Assembly: GCA_913051785.1 (NCBI GenBank) | Contig: CAJXCK010000005.1 | Span: 1 to 47,171 of the forward strand | Direction of reading: 5' to 3' | DNA from: an uncultured Gammaproteobacteria bacterium | Lineage (GTDB): Bacteria; Pseudomonadota; Gammaproteobacteria; Pseudomonadales; Azotimanducaceae | DNA length: 47,171 nucleotides | In this document: piece after piece, positions 29,022 through 38,798 of the stretch | How the letters are laid out: the number at the start of each line of letters is the position of its first letter | Position numbering within the stretch: the stretch's first letter is position 1 | Translations under genes and position numbers: made by a program | Notes under the pieces: model-generated | What the model saw: only the letters and a program-made list of their open reading frames with translations | What the model was told of the DNA's origin: nothing | Database searches by the model: none

Positions 29022-29945
29022 CTAAAGAAAACGCTCCAAAAAGCCCAAACAATTCTCTGCCAGAGAAATGCTATCCGATAACGTTAACATGACGGTGTTG
29101 GTACTTATAGTGGGGATTTTGATCGAATTGGCGCTTTCTTTGTCAGCCTCATCTATTACAAAACCATCAATGAAAGCTGAATAATGCTCGGCTACACTCT
29201 CAGCGCTAGATGAAATGCCAAGCTCCCTCATCATTTTTGCTGCCGGACCTTTTAAAGCCCTTCCCCCGATGATCGGGGAGACTGCAATGGTTGGAATCTT
29301 TGCTAATTTCTCTTTCACTCCGTTTAACTTTAAAAATGGATCAACGGATACATAGGGATTGGATGGACATATGATGATTCCCTGGCACCCCTCAATCCAC
29401 TGGTCCAGCTTTGCTTGGAGACTCGCACTTTCTATTCCTTGGAAGCGAAAACCATTCACTTCAGGTTCGCACTTTTCTTTCACAAAATAGTTCTGAAAAG
29501 AAAGTTCGCCGTCGCAGGTATCTACCAAAGTCGAAACCGGTTGGTCGCTCATTGGTATGATCGGATGCCGGATCCCAAGTTTTGCTGCAATAGCTTCGGT
29601 CGCCTCGGTTAACGTTTTTCCTTTGTTTAACATAGTCGTGCGATGCAGGTGGAGCGCGAGATCTTTATCGCCCAATTGAAACCATGTATCTCCGCCTAAT
29701 TCCTTCAGCGCCGAGAGGAAATTCCAACTTTCTCCTTCTCTGCCCCACCCAGTTTCAGTGTTGTTTATCCCCGCTAGGGCATAGGTCAAGCTGTCGATGT
29801 CAGGGCTGATCTTGAGTCCCAAGTGTTCGAAGTCGTCACCTGTGTTTACCGCAAACGCAAGATCCGATGGGTCCAATACTGAGGCCAACCCGCTGGCAAG
29901 TTTTGCACCTCCGACGCCACCAGTTATAGCTAAGATACGAGGCAT
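29022..29945 (-). CDS. cofD: CofD/FbiA 2-phospho-L-lactate transferase
   Basis: ILAITGGVGGAKLASGLASVL; VNTGDDFEHLGLKISPDIDSLTYALAG; WFQLGDKDLALHLHRT. Confidence 0.95.
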   Translation of the reverse strand: MPRILAITGGVGGAKLASGLASVLDPSDLAFAVNTGDDFEHLGLKISPDIDSLTYALAGINNTETGWGREGESWNFLSALKELGGDTWFQLGDKDLALHLHRTTMLNKGKTLTEATEAIAAKLGIRHPIIPMSDQPVSTLVDTCDGELSFQNYFVKEKCEPEVNGFRFQGIESASLQAKLDQWIEGCQGIIICPSNPYVSVDPFLKLNGVKEKLAKIPTIAVSPIIGGRALKGPAAKMMRELGISSSAESVAEHYSAFIDGFVIDEADKESANSIKIPTISTNTVMLTLSDSISLAENCLGFLERFL

Positions 29946-30727
29946 CAGCGGAACATGTCCTGGTCCAACGGCCGATTGATTAGAGTCCCATTCTCCCCAG
30001 GGTCATTCGTAAGCATTTTTTCAGGGTTGAGGCCTCTTACGATGACGACGGGGATTTGCTCGATTGTCTCGCCCATTACCAACGTTGCCGCATTCGCTAC
30101 CGCGTCGGCATTGTTTATCAAGGTTGCATTCAGTTTGCGATCGAAGATATCTGCGCCGCCAACTCTATCATCCAAAACTTTAACACCAGAGCTTCCAATG
30201 GCGACGCCGATTGTCCCCATCCTCCAAGGACGATTATGACTATCCGTGACGACCACTCCGATTTCCGCTACTCCTGATTTTCTCTGAAGCTCGGCCCGTA
30301 TTTTTTTTGCCGACAGGTCTGGATCCTTTGGCAGTAATAAGGCTTTTTCTCCATCTCTATGGTCAATGTTGGATTGGTCTATACCAGCATGGGCGCCGAC
30401 GATACCTAATTTATGCCGTGCGATTATCACATTTTCCTTAGACCTAAGAATCTCGGAGGACTCATCAAGAATTAGTTGCACCATTCTCGGGTCTTTTTTC
30501 GTATTCTCTGCGAGCTTTGTCGCTTCGCGGGAAGGATTGATGCTGGCGAGATCTCTTAGCATGCCCTCGGATTTCGAGATAATTTTCTGGGCTATACAAA
30601 GAATATCGCCCTCAAGAAGCTCAACCTCGCTCTCGTGCGCAGCGTTGAGGATGATGCTAACTAAATCATCACCTTCTTCGATCATCGGTATGCCCTCGAT
30701 ACCGATCACAGAGAAGTTGCTCCTCAC
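29945..30727 (-). CDS. cofE: CofE F420-0:gamma-glutamyl ligase (single-domain)
   Basis: LLEGDILCIAQKIISKSEG; VVVTDSHNRPWRMGTIGVAIGSSGVKVLDD; overlaps cofD start. Confidence 0.93.
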   Translation of the reverse strand: MRSNFSVIGIEGIPMIEEGDDLVSIILNAAHESEVELLEGDILCIAQKIISKSEGMLRDLASINPSREATKLAENTKKDPRMVQLILDESSEILRSKENVIIARHKLGIVGAHAGIDQSNIDHRDGEKALLLPKDPDLSAKKIRAELQRKSGVAEIGVVVTDSHNRPWRMGTIGVAIGSSGVKVLDDRVGGADIFDRKLNATLINNADAVANAATLVMGETIEQIPVVIVRGLNPEKMLTNDPGENGTLINRPLDQDMFR

Positions 30728-30731
30728 TTAA

Positions 30732-31394
30732 CTAGTGCTCTTGGCCAATGATCTTAATCCCGGAGTGAGATATCCCTCCGCTTCGGTTGATTTGAATGAG
30801 AATCGATGTCAAAGACTCTGCGGCGGCCGCATTTGCTATCGGGCCAGCATGCCAACCAGTCATTCCTGCCTCGCCAATCATATCTATGACTCGCTGTCTG
30901 GACTCCTTGTCGTTCCCAGTCACAAGTACATCACACTCGATAGTCACATCTTGCTGAAGCAGGTGCGCTGCTATGTTTTGAAATGCGCTAACTACAAGGA
31001 CCTCTTCTCCCAGAAAATCTTGTGCTCGCTTTCCTGCGCTGCCCTCAGGTGGCATTTGAACTGTTCCGACCTTAGGCGGCACCAAAGGCACGGTCACATC
31101 GATTAGAATCTTGCCTGCTAACGAATCCTTAACGAGTTCCAATGTGCTGATTTGATGATCTGCGGGAACGGTAAGCACTACAATATCTCCCGCCCTCGCA
31201 GCTTCGGCGTTTTCCATAGCCTCGGCCGGTGTATCTGGGCTTGTCTCTTTAAGCGCCTTCACAGCGGCTTCTGCCTTCTCTTGAGTTCTTGATCCAATAA
31301 CAATTTTATAGCCGACTTTGGACCATCTGATGGCTAAACCTGTGCCCAGATCACCTGTCCCTCCGAGTATCGCGACTGTTTCTTTTGAAGACAT
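30732..31394 (-). CDS. npdG: NADPH-dependent F420 reductase (NpdG/Fno-like)
   Basis: VAILGGTGDLGTGLAIRWSKVGYKIVIGSRTQEKAEAAV; DIVVLTVPADHQ; start at MSSKETV; first gene of the cof operon. Confidence 0.88.
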   Translation of the reverse strand: MSSKETVAILGGTGDLGTGLAIRWSKVGYKIVIGSRTQEKAEAAVKALKETSPDTPAEAMENAEAARAGDIVVLTVPADHQISTLELVKDSLAGKILIDVTVPLVPPKVGTVQMPPEGSAGKRAQDFLGEEVLVVSAFQNIAAHLLQQDVTIECDVLVTGNDKESRQRVIDMIGEAGMTGWHAGPIANAAAAESLTSILIQINRSGGISHSGIKIIGQEH

Positions 31395-31514
31395 GTTTTT
31401 CCCTAATTTGGATTTCGAGCCGGCGATTATGACCCGTAAAAAAGATGCTGTGAATACAGTGGTTGCAAGAGCGTATATTTCGTAGGAGCCTTTTTGTAAA
31501 AAGGAGACAAAAAG

Positions 31515-32417
31515 ATGCGTATAGGAGCGATGATAGGCGCTGATGGCACAAAATCGTCCATCGGAGAAGTAATTGAGATCGGCAGAGAAATCGAGGCGGC
31601 GGGTTTGGATCACGCTTGGTTAGCGAATATTTTCTCCTATGATGCGATTACAGCGTTGGCCTTAATGGGTCAAGAAACCTCAAGAATTAGGCTTGGAACG
31701 GCGGTAACACCAACCTTTCCTAGACATCCAACGGCTATTGCGCAACAAGCGATGACTGTGGCAGCTTCCTCAGATAACAGATTTACTTTGGGGATCGGTC
31801 TATCCCATAAGGTGGTCATCGAGGATATGTTGGGTTTGAGCTATGAAAAGCCGATTCGACATATGCGCGAGTATTTAGAGATTCTAATGCCCCTGATAAA
31901 AGGAGAAACAGTCAACCACGAGGGTGACGAATACAAAGTAAATGGTTTCGCTTTGGATATCCCTGGGGTCGAATCACTGCCTGTTGTCGTAGCTGCATTG
32001 GGGCCACAAATGCTGAAGCTGACAGCGGAACTTGCAGACGGGACAAACACTTGGATGGTCGGCCCCAAAACAATGGAGGACCATATTATTCCCTGCTTTG
32101 AGGCATCAGGGAATTACTCCCCAGAAATAGTAGCTGGTATGCCCATCGTTTTAACGAACAATATTGATCATGCGAGAGATTCGATTGGTAAAAGCCTAGC
32201 AGTTTATGGCCAGCTACCCAGCTACAGGGCGATGTTAGACAGGGAAGGAGCGGACGGGCCAGCGGACATAGCCATAATCGGCGATGAAAATAAGCTAGGA
32301 GGAGAGATCAAACGCTTAGAGTCCCTTGGTGTGACAGATTTTAACGCCGCGATAATGGACATAGAGGATGGGGCATATCATAGGACCTTGGAATTTTTGG
32401 GAAGCTTGAGGCCTTAG
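31515..32417 (+). CDS. LLM class F420-dependent-type oxidoreductase
   Basis: AGLDHAWLANIFSYDAITALALMGQETSRIRLGTAVTPTFPRHPTAIAQQAMTVAASSDNRFTLGIGLSHK; divergent from npdG. Confidence 0.88.
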   Translation: MRIGAMIGADGTKSSIGEVIEIGREIEAAGLDHAWLANIFSYDAITALALMGQETSRIRLGTAVTPTFPRHPTAIAQQAMTVAASSDNRFTLGIGLSHKVVIEDMLGLSYEKPIRHMREYLEILMPLIKGETVNHEGDEYKVNGFALDIPGVESLPVVVAALGPQMLKLTAELADGTNTWMVGPKTMEDHIIPCFEASGNYSPEIVAGMPIVLTNNIDHARDSIGKSLAVYGQLPSYRAMLDREGADGPADIAIIGDENKLGGEIKRLESLGVTDFNAAIMDIEDGAYHRTLEFLGSLRP

Positions 32418-32426
32418 CTTCTTAAA

Positions 32427-32645
32427 CTAGTAGTGAGGTGGACGCTCGTTTGGATCAAGGGGCTGCCTAATTTCCGTGACAGAAAGCAGAGTAGATTTTA
32501 CCTCTTGAAGTTTGGTTTCAAGACTGTCGATCCGTTGCTGTTGATTAACCAGTGCGTCGTTTAGCTGAGATATCGTGTCGTCCTGATATTCAAGGCGTTC
32601 CTCCAGTTCAGTCAATCGGTTTCTATCTAATATTTCGTCGTTCAA
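32427..32645 (-). CDS. slyX: SlyX family protein
   Basis: 72 aa coiled coil LEERLEYQDDTISQLNDALVNQQQRIDSLE with C-terminal PPHY. Confidence 0.85.
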   Translation of the reverse strand: MNDEILDRNRLTELEERLEYQDDTISQLNDALVNQQQRIDSLETKLQEVKSTLLSVTEIRQPLDPNERPPHY

Positions 32646-32695
32646 ATTTGGCTCCGAGAACTCTTAAGACTAAGATCATAGAAGAGGGAGGAATT

Positions 32696-33463
32696 ATGTT
32701 AAGAGATTTATCAAATAAAGTTGCGTGGATCACTGGCGCTGGAACGGGAATTGGGGAAGGGGCGGCAGTGGCTTTGAGCGAAGCAGGAATGCGAGTCGCT
32801 CTATCGGGACGCAGAATCGACAAGTTAGAAGAAGTGGCAAACCGCTGTCCGGGCGAGACCGTCATCGAGGTTTTGGACGTTGCAGACAAGAAGGCCGTTA
32901 ATGACGTTGCGGAAAAAATAATTGATCGCTTTGGTGGATTAGATGTTTTGGTTGCGAGTGCTGGGATCAATGTGAAGAACAGGAACTGGCATGATGTTAG
33001 CTTGGAAGATTGGGATTCTGTCATTCGGATTGATTTAGACGGGGCATTTTATTGCTGTAAGGCTGTACTGCCGACAATGAAGAAACAAAGAGAAGGGCTT
33101 ATTATCAATATTTCGTCTTGGGCTGGGAAACACGTTAGTGTGGTTACCGGCCCGGCCTATACCGCGGCAAAACATGCCATGAACGCGATGAACGAGAGTA
33201 TCAACATGGAAGCGTGTAGTTACGGAGTGCGAGCTTGCGCAATTTGTCCTGGAGAGGTCGCGACCCCAATTTTGGATAACAGGCCAATTCCGGTTTCCGA
33301 TGACGATCGAGCGAAGATGGTTCAGTCTGAGGACTGCGGCGAAGTAATCCGTTTTCTGGCGCAGCTGCCAAACCACGTATGCATAAACGATCTAACGATA
33401 AGTCCTACCTGGAACCGCGGTTATGTCGCCTCGGCCAAGGCCCAAATACCACAGCCAGATTAG
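32696..33463 (+). CDS. Short-chain dehydrogenase/reductase
   Basis: VAWITGAGTGIGEGAAVALSEAG; INISSWAGKHVSVVTGPAYTAAKHAMNAM (YxxxK). Confidence 0.92.
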   Translation: MLRDLSNKVAWITGAGTGIGEGAAVALSEAGMRVALSGRRIDKLEEVANRCPGETVIEVLDVADKKAVNDVAEKIIDRFGGLDVLVASAGINVKNRNWHDVSLEDWDSVIRIDLDGAFYCCKAVLPTMKKQREGLIINISSWAGKHVSVVTGPAYTAAKHAMNAMNESINMEACSYGVRACAICPGEVATPILDNRPIPVSDDDRAKMVQSEDCGEVIRFLAQLPNHVCINDLTISPTWNRGYVASAKAQIPQPD

Positions 33464-34392
33464 TCTTCGTTGTTTAATTCGGCGATTCTCGGCATGAGCT
33501 CTTCAATCAAAAGCTTTGTTTGCTGAATCATGTCGGCATGACCGTCAGCAATTGGTCTGAGTATAAATTTGTGAGCTCCGGCTTTATGGAATTCCTTTAA
33601 GAGTTCTAGCATTGCCTCGGCATCGCCAATCGCTGAATATTCCTTGGGGTCTTTGCCGAGTCTTTCCTGCATTAACTTATTGTATTTCGATACGATGGGT
33701 TCATCGGGCGAGCCAAATCGAACCGCGAAACCGGCACCAAAGTGATCCTCATCTATTTCCCGACCCAGCTCTGCACAACGCTCTTTGATCCGTCGGATAA
33801 CGGGTTGAATTTCTGCTGCAGTCTCGATGCCAGCCTGCCATCCTGTACCCCAGCGGGCGGTTCGCTCTATCGCGGCTTCGGCAGATCCGCCCACCCATAG
33901 AGGCATTGGGTTCTGAACTGGCTTGGGGTTAATTGTTGCTTTTTCTAACCGGTAATAATCACCCACGAAATCAACCCTATCCTCTGTCCAGAGTCGGGCA
34001 ATAATTTGAAGACCCTCATCTGTTCTTTTGCCTCTACCTTTCGTTGCTTTGCCCGTTGCTGAGTAATCTCTAGAGAGCGCGCTCCCAACTGCAAAGACCG
34101 GTAGAAGCCTCCCTTCGGAAAGTATATCTATCGTCGCGCACGCTTTAGCTATAAGGATGGGGTCTCTGAGGCCAAGGCTGGCCGCATTCATTCCAAATTT
34201 AATTTTTTTTGTCGCGCCGGCCAAAGCTGCCATCACACTCATCACCTCAAGGTTAGGAGTAGAGTCAATTATTCGGTCACTTTGCCAAATAGAATTTATG
34301 CCTCCCTCTTCACAAAGTGAGACCCACTTCCAAAACCCTTTTGCATCTTCGAAGTTGAAGCTTGCTATACCTAGACCGGCGTTTATTGACAT
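33460..34392 (-). CDS. LLM class flavin/F420-dependent oxidoreductase
   Basis: INSIWQSDRIIDSTPNLEVMSVMAALAGATKKIKFGMNAASLGLRDPILIAKACATIDILSEGRL; PLWVGGSAEAAIERTARWGTGW. Confidence 0.88.
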   Translation of the reverse strand: MSINAGLGIASFNFEDAKGFWKWVSLCEEGGINSIWQSDRIIDSTPNLEVMSVMAALAGATKKIKFGMNAASLGLRDPILIAKACATIDILSEGRLLPVFAVGSALSRDYSATGKATKGRGKRTDEGLQIIARLWTEDRVDFVGDYYRLEKATINPKPVQNPMPLWVGGSAEAAIERTARWGTGWQAGIETAAEIQPVIRRIKERCAELGREIDEDHFGAGFAVRFGSPDEPIVSKYNKLMQERLGKDPKEYSAIGDAEAMLELLKEFHKAGAHKFILRPIADGHADMIQQTKLLIEELMPRIAELNNED

Positions 34393-34549
34393 TTATTTCT
34401 TCGTTTTATTTGTTGAGGCTAGATTATTATGACCCGATGCAAAGCTGCAAACGGGCTTTATTTTTAGAAACACCCGTCGCGGTTAGCCGCTGTGATAAGA
34501 GTGATCAACATTTTCGATAATTTTCGAAGGCAAACAGGGGATTTATTCG

Positions 34550-35554
34550 ATGGATAAACAGGTGCTTGTAGCGGATATAGGTGCTACGAATTCGAGGTTC
34601 CAGCTAGCGACTGTCGGCTCGGGTCATCCTGTGAGTATCGATCTGATGGATGATGCGCTCGTTCTGCCCACAAATACCTTTCATGATCAGTTCCACCTGA
34701 TTGATGAGATCAAAGAGCGAATTAATCTGCAGGGTAGTTCGGATTTTATCTGCGCTGCCGCCGGGCCGGTTAACTCGAAAGAAGAACGCGTCGAGCTTAC
34801 CAACATAAACTTGAAATTAGATGCCGAGACCTTCAATAGCGAATTGGATCTAAATACGCAGATAATTAATGACTTTCACGCGGCAGCAATGTCCATAGGC
34901 AGCCTACGAGAGACAGAGGTTTTGGGCGGCGATGATCAGAGATTATTGGAATTGGCTTCAAGGAAAGTAGTGTTGGGACCTGGCACCGGTTTAGGTTCAG
35001 CTCTTGTGAATGGAGTTGTCAGTGAGGCTGTCGGGTACGATGTAGCGGAGTCGGAAGCCGGCCACGCCGATTTCGCCCCTGGCAACCACTTAGAGTTGGA
35101 ACTTTGGAGCTGGTTGGCGAGAGATACAGGTCACGTCTGCTGGGAGGACATACTCAGTGGACCCGGAATTCTGCGCTTGTATGCCGCAATGAATGGCATA
35201 TGGGGCACGTCGACCAAATTAGATACACCAGAGGAAGTTCTCTCTTCTGGTTTGAATTACGAAGACCCGGTTTGCCACCAAACCGTAGAGACATTTACTG
35301 GCATCTTGGGGTCTATGGCAGGCAATATGGCCTTGAATTCATGCGCGCAAGGTGGGGTATTTCTAGTGGGAGAGATCGTCTCCGCGATGATTGACTATCT
35401 AGCCGATAGCCCATTGAGAAGAAGGTTCGAAGAAAGGGGTGCCTTATCAGATTATGTTTCCAAGATACCTATAGTTATCTCTGCAGATAAAAATCTTGGT
35501 CTTCTGGGAGCTGCAAACTACGCGGCGCAGCGCTTAAGCAGTCACTCAGCCTGA
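34550..35554 (+). CDS. glk: Glucokinase (Glk family)
   Basis: VLVADIGATNSRFQLA; VVLGPGTGLGSALV; SEAGHADFAP. Confidence 0.9.
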   Translation: MDKQVLVADIGATNSRFQLATVGSGHPVSIDLMDDALVLPTNTFHDQFHLIDEIKERINLQGSSDFICAAAGPVNSKEERVELTNINLKLDAETFNSELDLNTQIINDFHAAAMSIGSLRETEVLGGDDQRLLELASRKVVLGPGTGLGSALVNGVVSEAVGYDVAESEAGHADFAPGNHLELELWSWLARDTGHVCWEDILSGPGILRLYAAMNGIWGTSTKLDTPEEVLSSGLNYEDPVCHQTVETFTGILGSMAGNMALNSCAQGGVFLVGEIVSAMIDYLADSPLRRRFEERGALSDYVSKIPIVISADKNLGLLGAANYAAQRLSSHSA

Positions 35555-36330
35555 CTTCGGCCTCTCTCCTGGATCTCGTTTCTCCGTGCGGCAACTTTTT
35601 CAGGCCTGACCTCACGTTTGCCATGGGCTCGATTGGCGTTTTTCTCTTCGATCAAGCCCTCCGATAGGGTCGATTCCCAACCTGCGTTGATAATACGTCG
35701 CATTTCTGTTCGGGTTGCCTCGTCGGTAGACATAATATCGCGTGCTAACCCAGAGCAATGAACAATCAATTCCTCTTCTTCAACTATTCTGTTCAGAAGG
35801 CCCCAAGAACAAGCTGTTTCAGCATCCAGAAAGTTTCCTGTGAGACTTAGTTCTCGAGCTCGATTAACTCCAATGATTCTGGGTAGTCTTTGAGATAAAC
35901 CCCACCCAGGAACGACACCAACTCTGGCATGAGTGTCGGCGAACTTAGCATTCGGGGTGCCAATGAGAAAGTCACACATGAGTGCTATTTCGAAACCGCC
36001 TGTTATTGCGTAGCCGTTGATAGCTCCAATAATGGGTACTTGAACATTAGACATTGCCTGCGCGACATCTGATTCAATTTTTCCAGAGGCCTCTATCTCG
36101 CCGCCTAACTCTTTTAGGTCTAGGCCGACGGTAAAAGCCCGGCCGCTTCCTGTTAGTATGACGACTTTCGTTTTGCCGTCGGATGCTAGCTCTTTAAATG
36201 TTTCGGCGAGCCTGTTGCGAAGAGAGATTGAAAGTGCATTGAGTGAAGATGGACGATTAAGCGTCACAATTGCAATTCCGTCCTGTCTTTCTAATAGAAC
36301 AAGTTCCTGATTTTCCACGATTACTTCCAT
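35542..36330 (-). CDS. Enoyl-CoA hydratase/isomerase family protein
   Basis: IAIVTLNRPSSLNALS; IIGAINGYAITGGFEIALMCDFLIGTPNAKFADTHARVGVVPGWGLSQRLPRIIG. Confidence 0.9.
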   Translation of the reverse strand: MEVIVENQELVLLERQDGIAIVTLNRPSSLNALSISLRNRLAETFKELASDGKTKVVILTGSGRAFTVGLDLKELGGEIEASGKIESDVAQAMSNVQVPIIGAINGYAITGGFEIALMCDFLIGTPNAKFADTHARVGVVPGWGLSQRLPRIIGVNRARELSLTGNFLDAETACSWGLLNRIVEEEELIVHCSGLARDIMSTDEATRTEMRRIINAGWESTLSEGLIEEKNANRAHGKREVRPEKVAARRNEIQERGRSQAE

Positions 36331-36459
36331 AAAACACGTCCAGCTTACTATATGGAGCATGATTTGCTCTGTATATGCGTTCTTTTCCGTGTCAGCTCCT
36401 AACCAAAGAAAGTAGGAAGGGCGATTACGACAACGTATAATCAAGCTCAAGAAGGAGGT

Positions 36460-37320
36460 TTGATCATCTTTATAAAAACACTCAGGTTATTGGCCGCGTT
36501 AGCAGCAATTCCCCTCTTGACAGGTTGTTCGGCCATAATTGGGTCTGCAACACAAAGATTGGCGGATGACCTCGGTCGCGCCATTCTGAATAGTAATGAC
36601 CCAGCGATGGTGAGAGATGGAGCACCAGCGTTCTTGATCCTTATTGATTCGATGTTGAGTTCGAACCCCGAGAATCCTGCGCTTCTAGCACAATCAGCAG
36701 AGCTCCTGTCGTCCTATGCTGGAGCTTTTGTAACTGAGCCCGAGCGCGGAAAGAAAATGCACAACAGGGCAAAACAGCAGATCCTGGATTCAGTCTGTAT
36801 GACACTCGAAAATGGGTGTAATTTGACGACGGTTCCCTACAAACAATTCGAGCTTTGGGTTGAATCGCAATCAAACGTTCCGGTCCTCTATAACCTCGGC
36901 AGTATATGGGCTGGTTGGATACAAGCCAGAAGCGATGATTTTGGTGCGATCGCAGAACTAGCACGTGTCAAAAGCATAATGGAGCGCGTTCGGTATTTAG
37001 ATGATTCTCACGCGAATGGTGGCGTCTATTTGTATTTGGGGGTGTTTGATACGTTAGTCCCGCCGGGACTGGGTGGTAAGCCCGAGCAAGGAAAAGCCCA
37101 TTTCGAGAGAGCGTTGGATATTTCAGATGGACAGAACCTGATGGTTAAAGTGATGTATGCCGAACAATACGCGAGACTAATATTCGATAGAGACCTGCAC
37201 GATAGTCTTTTAAGAGAGGTATTGTCCTCACCCGCCGACTCGGCGGGTCTAACTTTGATGAATACTGTTGCTCAAGAGAGAGCAAGAGGTCTTATGGAAA
37301 CAGCCGATGAATATTTCTAG
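36460..37320 (+). CDS. TRAP transporter TatT component family lipoprotein
   Basis: Lipobox LLTGCSA, TPR-like helical repeats, YLYLGVFDTLVPPGLGGKPEQGKAHFERALDISDGQNLMVKVMYAEQYAR; immediately upstream of DctP. Confidence 0.82.
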   Translation: MIIFIKTLRLLAALAAIPLLTGCSAIIGSATQRLADDLGRAILNSNDPAMVRDGAPAFLILIDSMLSSNPENPALLAQSAELLSSYAGAFVTEPERGKKMHNRAKQQILDSVCMTLENGCNLTTVPYKQFELWVESQSNVPVLYNLGSIWAGWIQARSDDFGAIAELARVKSIMERVRYLDDSHANGGVYLYLGVFDTLVPPGLGGKPEQGKAHFERALDISDGQNLMVKVMYAEQYARLIFDRDLHDSLLREVLSSPADSAGLTLMNTVAQERARGLMETADEYF

Positions 37321-38326
37321 TCAAAAACAATCTGTCTTCATATGTTTAGTTTGCGTGGTTTTCCTGTCTTTCGGAGCGAACTCCGCGACGTTAAAAATTG
37401 CGACACTATCTCCTGAGGGTACTGCTTGGATGAAAATGTTGAGGCAAGCCGCCGCTAATATTGAGGCTGATACGGGCGGTGAGGTCAAACTCAAGATCTA
37501 TCCTGGCGGTGTGATGGGTGATGACAAAGCGGTCCTTCGTAAAATGAGGATTGGCCAGCTTCAGGGTGCCGCCTTAACGTCGGGTGGTGTCATGCAACCC
37601 TATCCGGATATCGTGCTCTACAATCTTCCGTTGACCTTCCGAAACAGAGGGGAAATTGAGTACGTGCGTCAAAAAATGGACGCAAAACTTATGCAGGGAC
37701 TTCGCGAGAAGAAGTTTGTTGGCTTTGGAATAGCGGAAGTAGGATTTGCTTATCCTATGACGCAAGAGGCTGTCTCGTCAGTCAGCGATTTCAAAAATCT
37801 TAAAGTGTGGGCTCCAGACAATGATCCCGGAGCCATGCGAGCGTATAGTACTTTTGACCTGACGCCGATTCCGTTGCCAATATCAGATGTTTTAACAGGA
37901 CTTCAGACTGGGCTTATCAATGCGATTGGATCACCCCCCGTCGCGACGATAGCACTTCAATGGCACACGCAGGTGACACACCTTCTCGATCTCCCTCTAT
38001 TATACGTTTACGGATCTTTCGTTCTCAGTGAAAAGGCTTTTGGGAAGCTGTCACCCGATCAGCAAAAAGTAGTGAGTAAAGAGCTGTCGGTAGCAGTTCA
38101 AGCTGTAGATCTAGCAGCCAAAAAAGATAATGAATCGGCTGGGCAGGCCTTAAAATCACAAGGGCTTGTTTGGCTAAAGCCCAACGAGTCCGAGGAGGCT
38201 GAATGGTATCGTTTGGCGGAAGCTGCTAACGCTAAACTAATTGATCAGGGCTATGTTTCCCGCGGGATTTTTAATGAAATGATGAGCCATTTGGCCGATT
38301 ATAGAGTGGGTACAAGCGCTGATTGA
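37307..38326 (+). CDS. TRAP transporter substrate-binding protein (DctP family)
   Basis: ATLKIATLSPEGTAWMKMLRQAAANIEADTGGEVKLKIYPGGVMGDDKAVLRKMRIGQLQGAALTSGG; signal peptide. Confidence 0.92.
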   Translation: MNISSQKQSVFICLVCVVFLSFGANSATLKIATLSPEGTAWMKMLRQAAANIEADTGGEVKLKIYPGGVMGDDKAVLRKMRIGQLQGAALTSGGVMQPYPDIVLYNLPLTFRNRGEIEYVRQKMDAKLMQGLREKKFVGFGIAEVGFAYPMTQEAVSSVSDFKNLKVWAPDNDPGAMRAYSTFDLTPIPLPISDVLTGLQTGLINAIGSPPVATIALQWHTQVTHLLDLPLLYVYGSFVLSEKAFGKLSPDQQKVVSKELSVAVQAVDLAAKKDNESAGQALKSQGLVWLKPNESEEAEWYRLAEAANAKLIDQGYVSRGIFNEMMSHLADYRVGTSAD

Positions 38327-38798
38327 AAAAATTATAGTCCTACTGCGAAGATTAGAAGATGGTCTTTTAGTCTGCTTGCTAGGGGGGTTGATCTTGCTGC
38401 CGGTTGCCCAAGTGGTTCTGAGAAACTTGGGTCTGGGAGGGTTTTATTGGGGGGACAGTGCGGTTAGGGTTATTGTGCTCTGGATCGCCATGCTTGGGGC
38501 TTTGATTGCCTCTCGCGAGGATAATCACATTCGAATTGATTTGCTCTCGAGACTTTTTTCTAAGGGCTCGTTAGGGTTTTCTGCAACAACTTTTCAGAGG
38601 GCGAATTATCTCTTTACCTGTTTCATCTTGGTGATATTTGCCTACGCAAGCTTGCAGTTTGTTTACTATGAGTATGTAGATGGGGCGATCGCTTTTGGGC
38701 TAGTTCCTGCGTGGATATGCGAGCTCATCATACCGCTCGCCTCGGGATTGATGTCGATAAGATACTTTGTCTATTCCTTTCGTGGTCTGCCTCAATGA
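38319..38798 (+). CDS. TRAP transporter small permease (DctQ)
   Basis: Four TM helices, SREDNHIRIDLLSRL. The frame is open upstream of the listed TTG at 38376 (LIEKIIVLLRRLEDGLLVCLLGG); the start is uncertain (CTG 38319 or ATT 38322, otherwise TTG 38376). Confidence 0.8.
   Translation: MIEKIIVLLRRLEDGLLVCLLGGLILLPVAQVVLRNLGLGGFYWGDSAVRVIVLWIAMLGALIASREDNHIRIDLLSRLFSKGSLGFSATTFQRANYLFTCFILVIFAYASLQFVYYEYVDGAIAFGLVPAWICELIIPLASGLMSIRYFVYSFRGLPQ

Noticed and set aside
30366-30731. 121-aa plus-strand ORF opposite cofE
   Set aside because: Antisense shadow ORF of a clear CofE coding region.
31395-31613. N-terminal extension of the npdG ORF
   Set aside because: It overlaps the divergent LLM gene and intergenic promoter region; homology begins at MSSKETVAILGGTGDLG.
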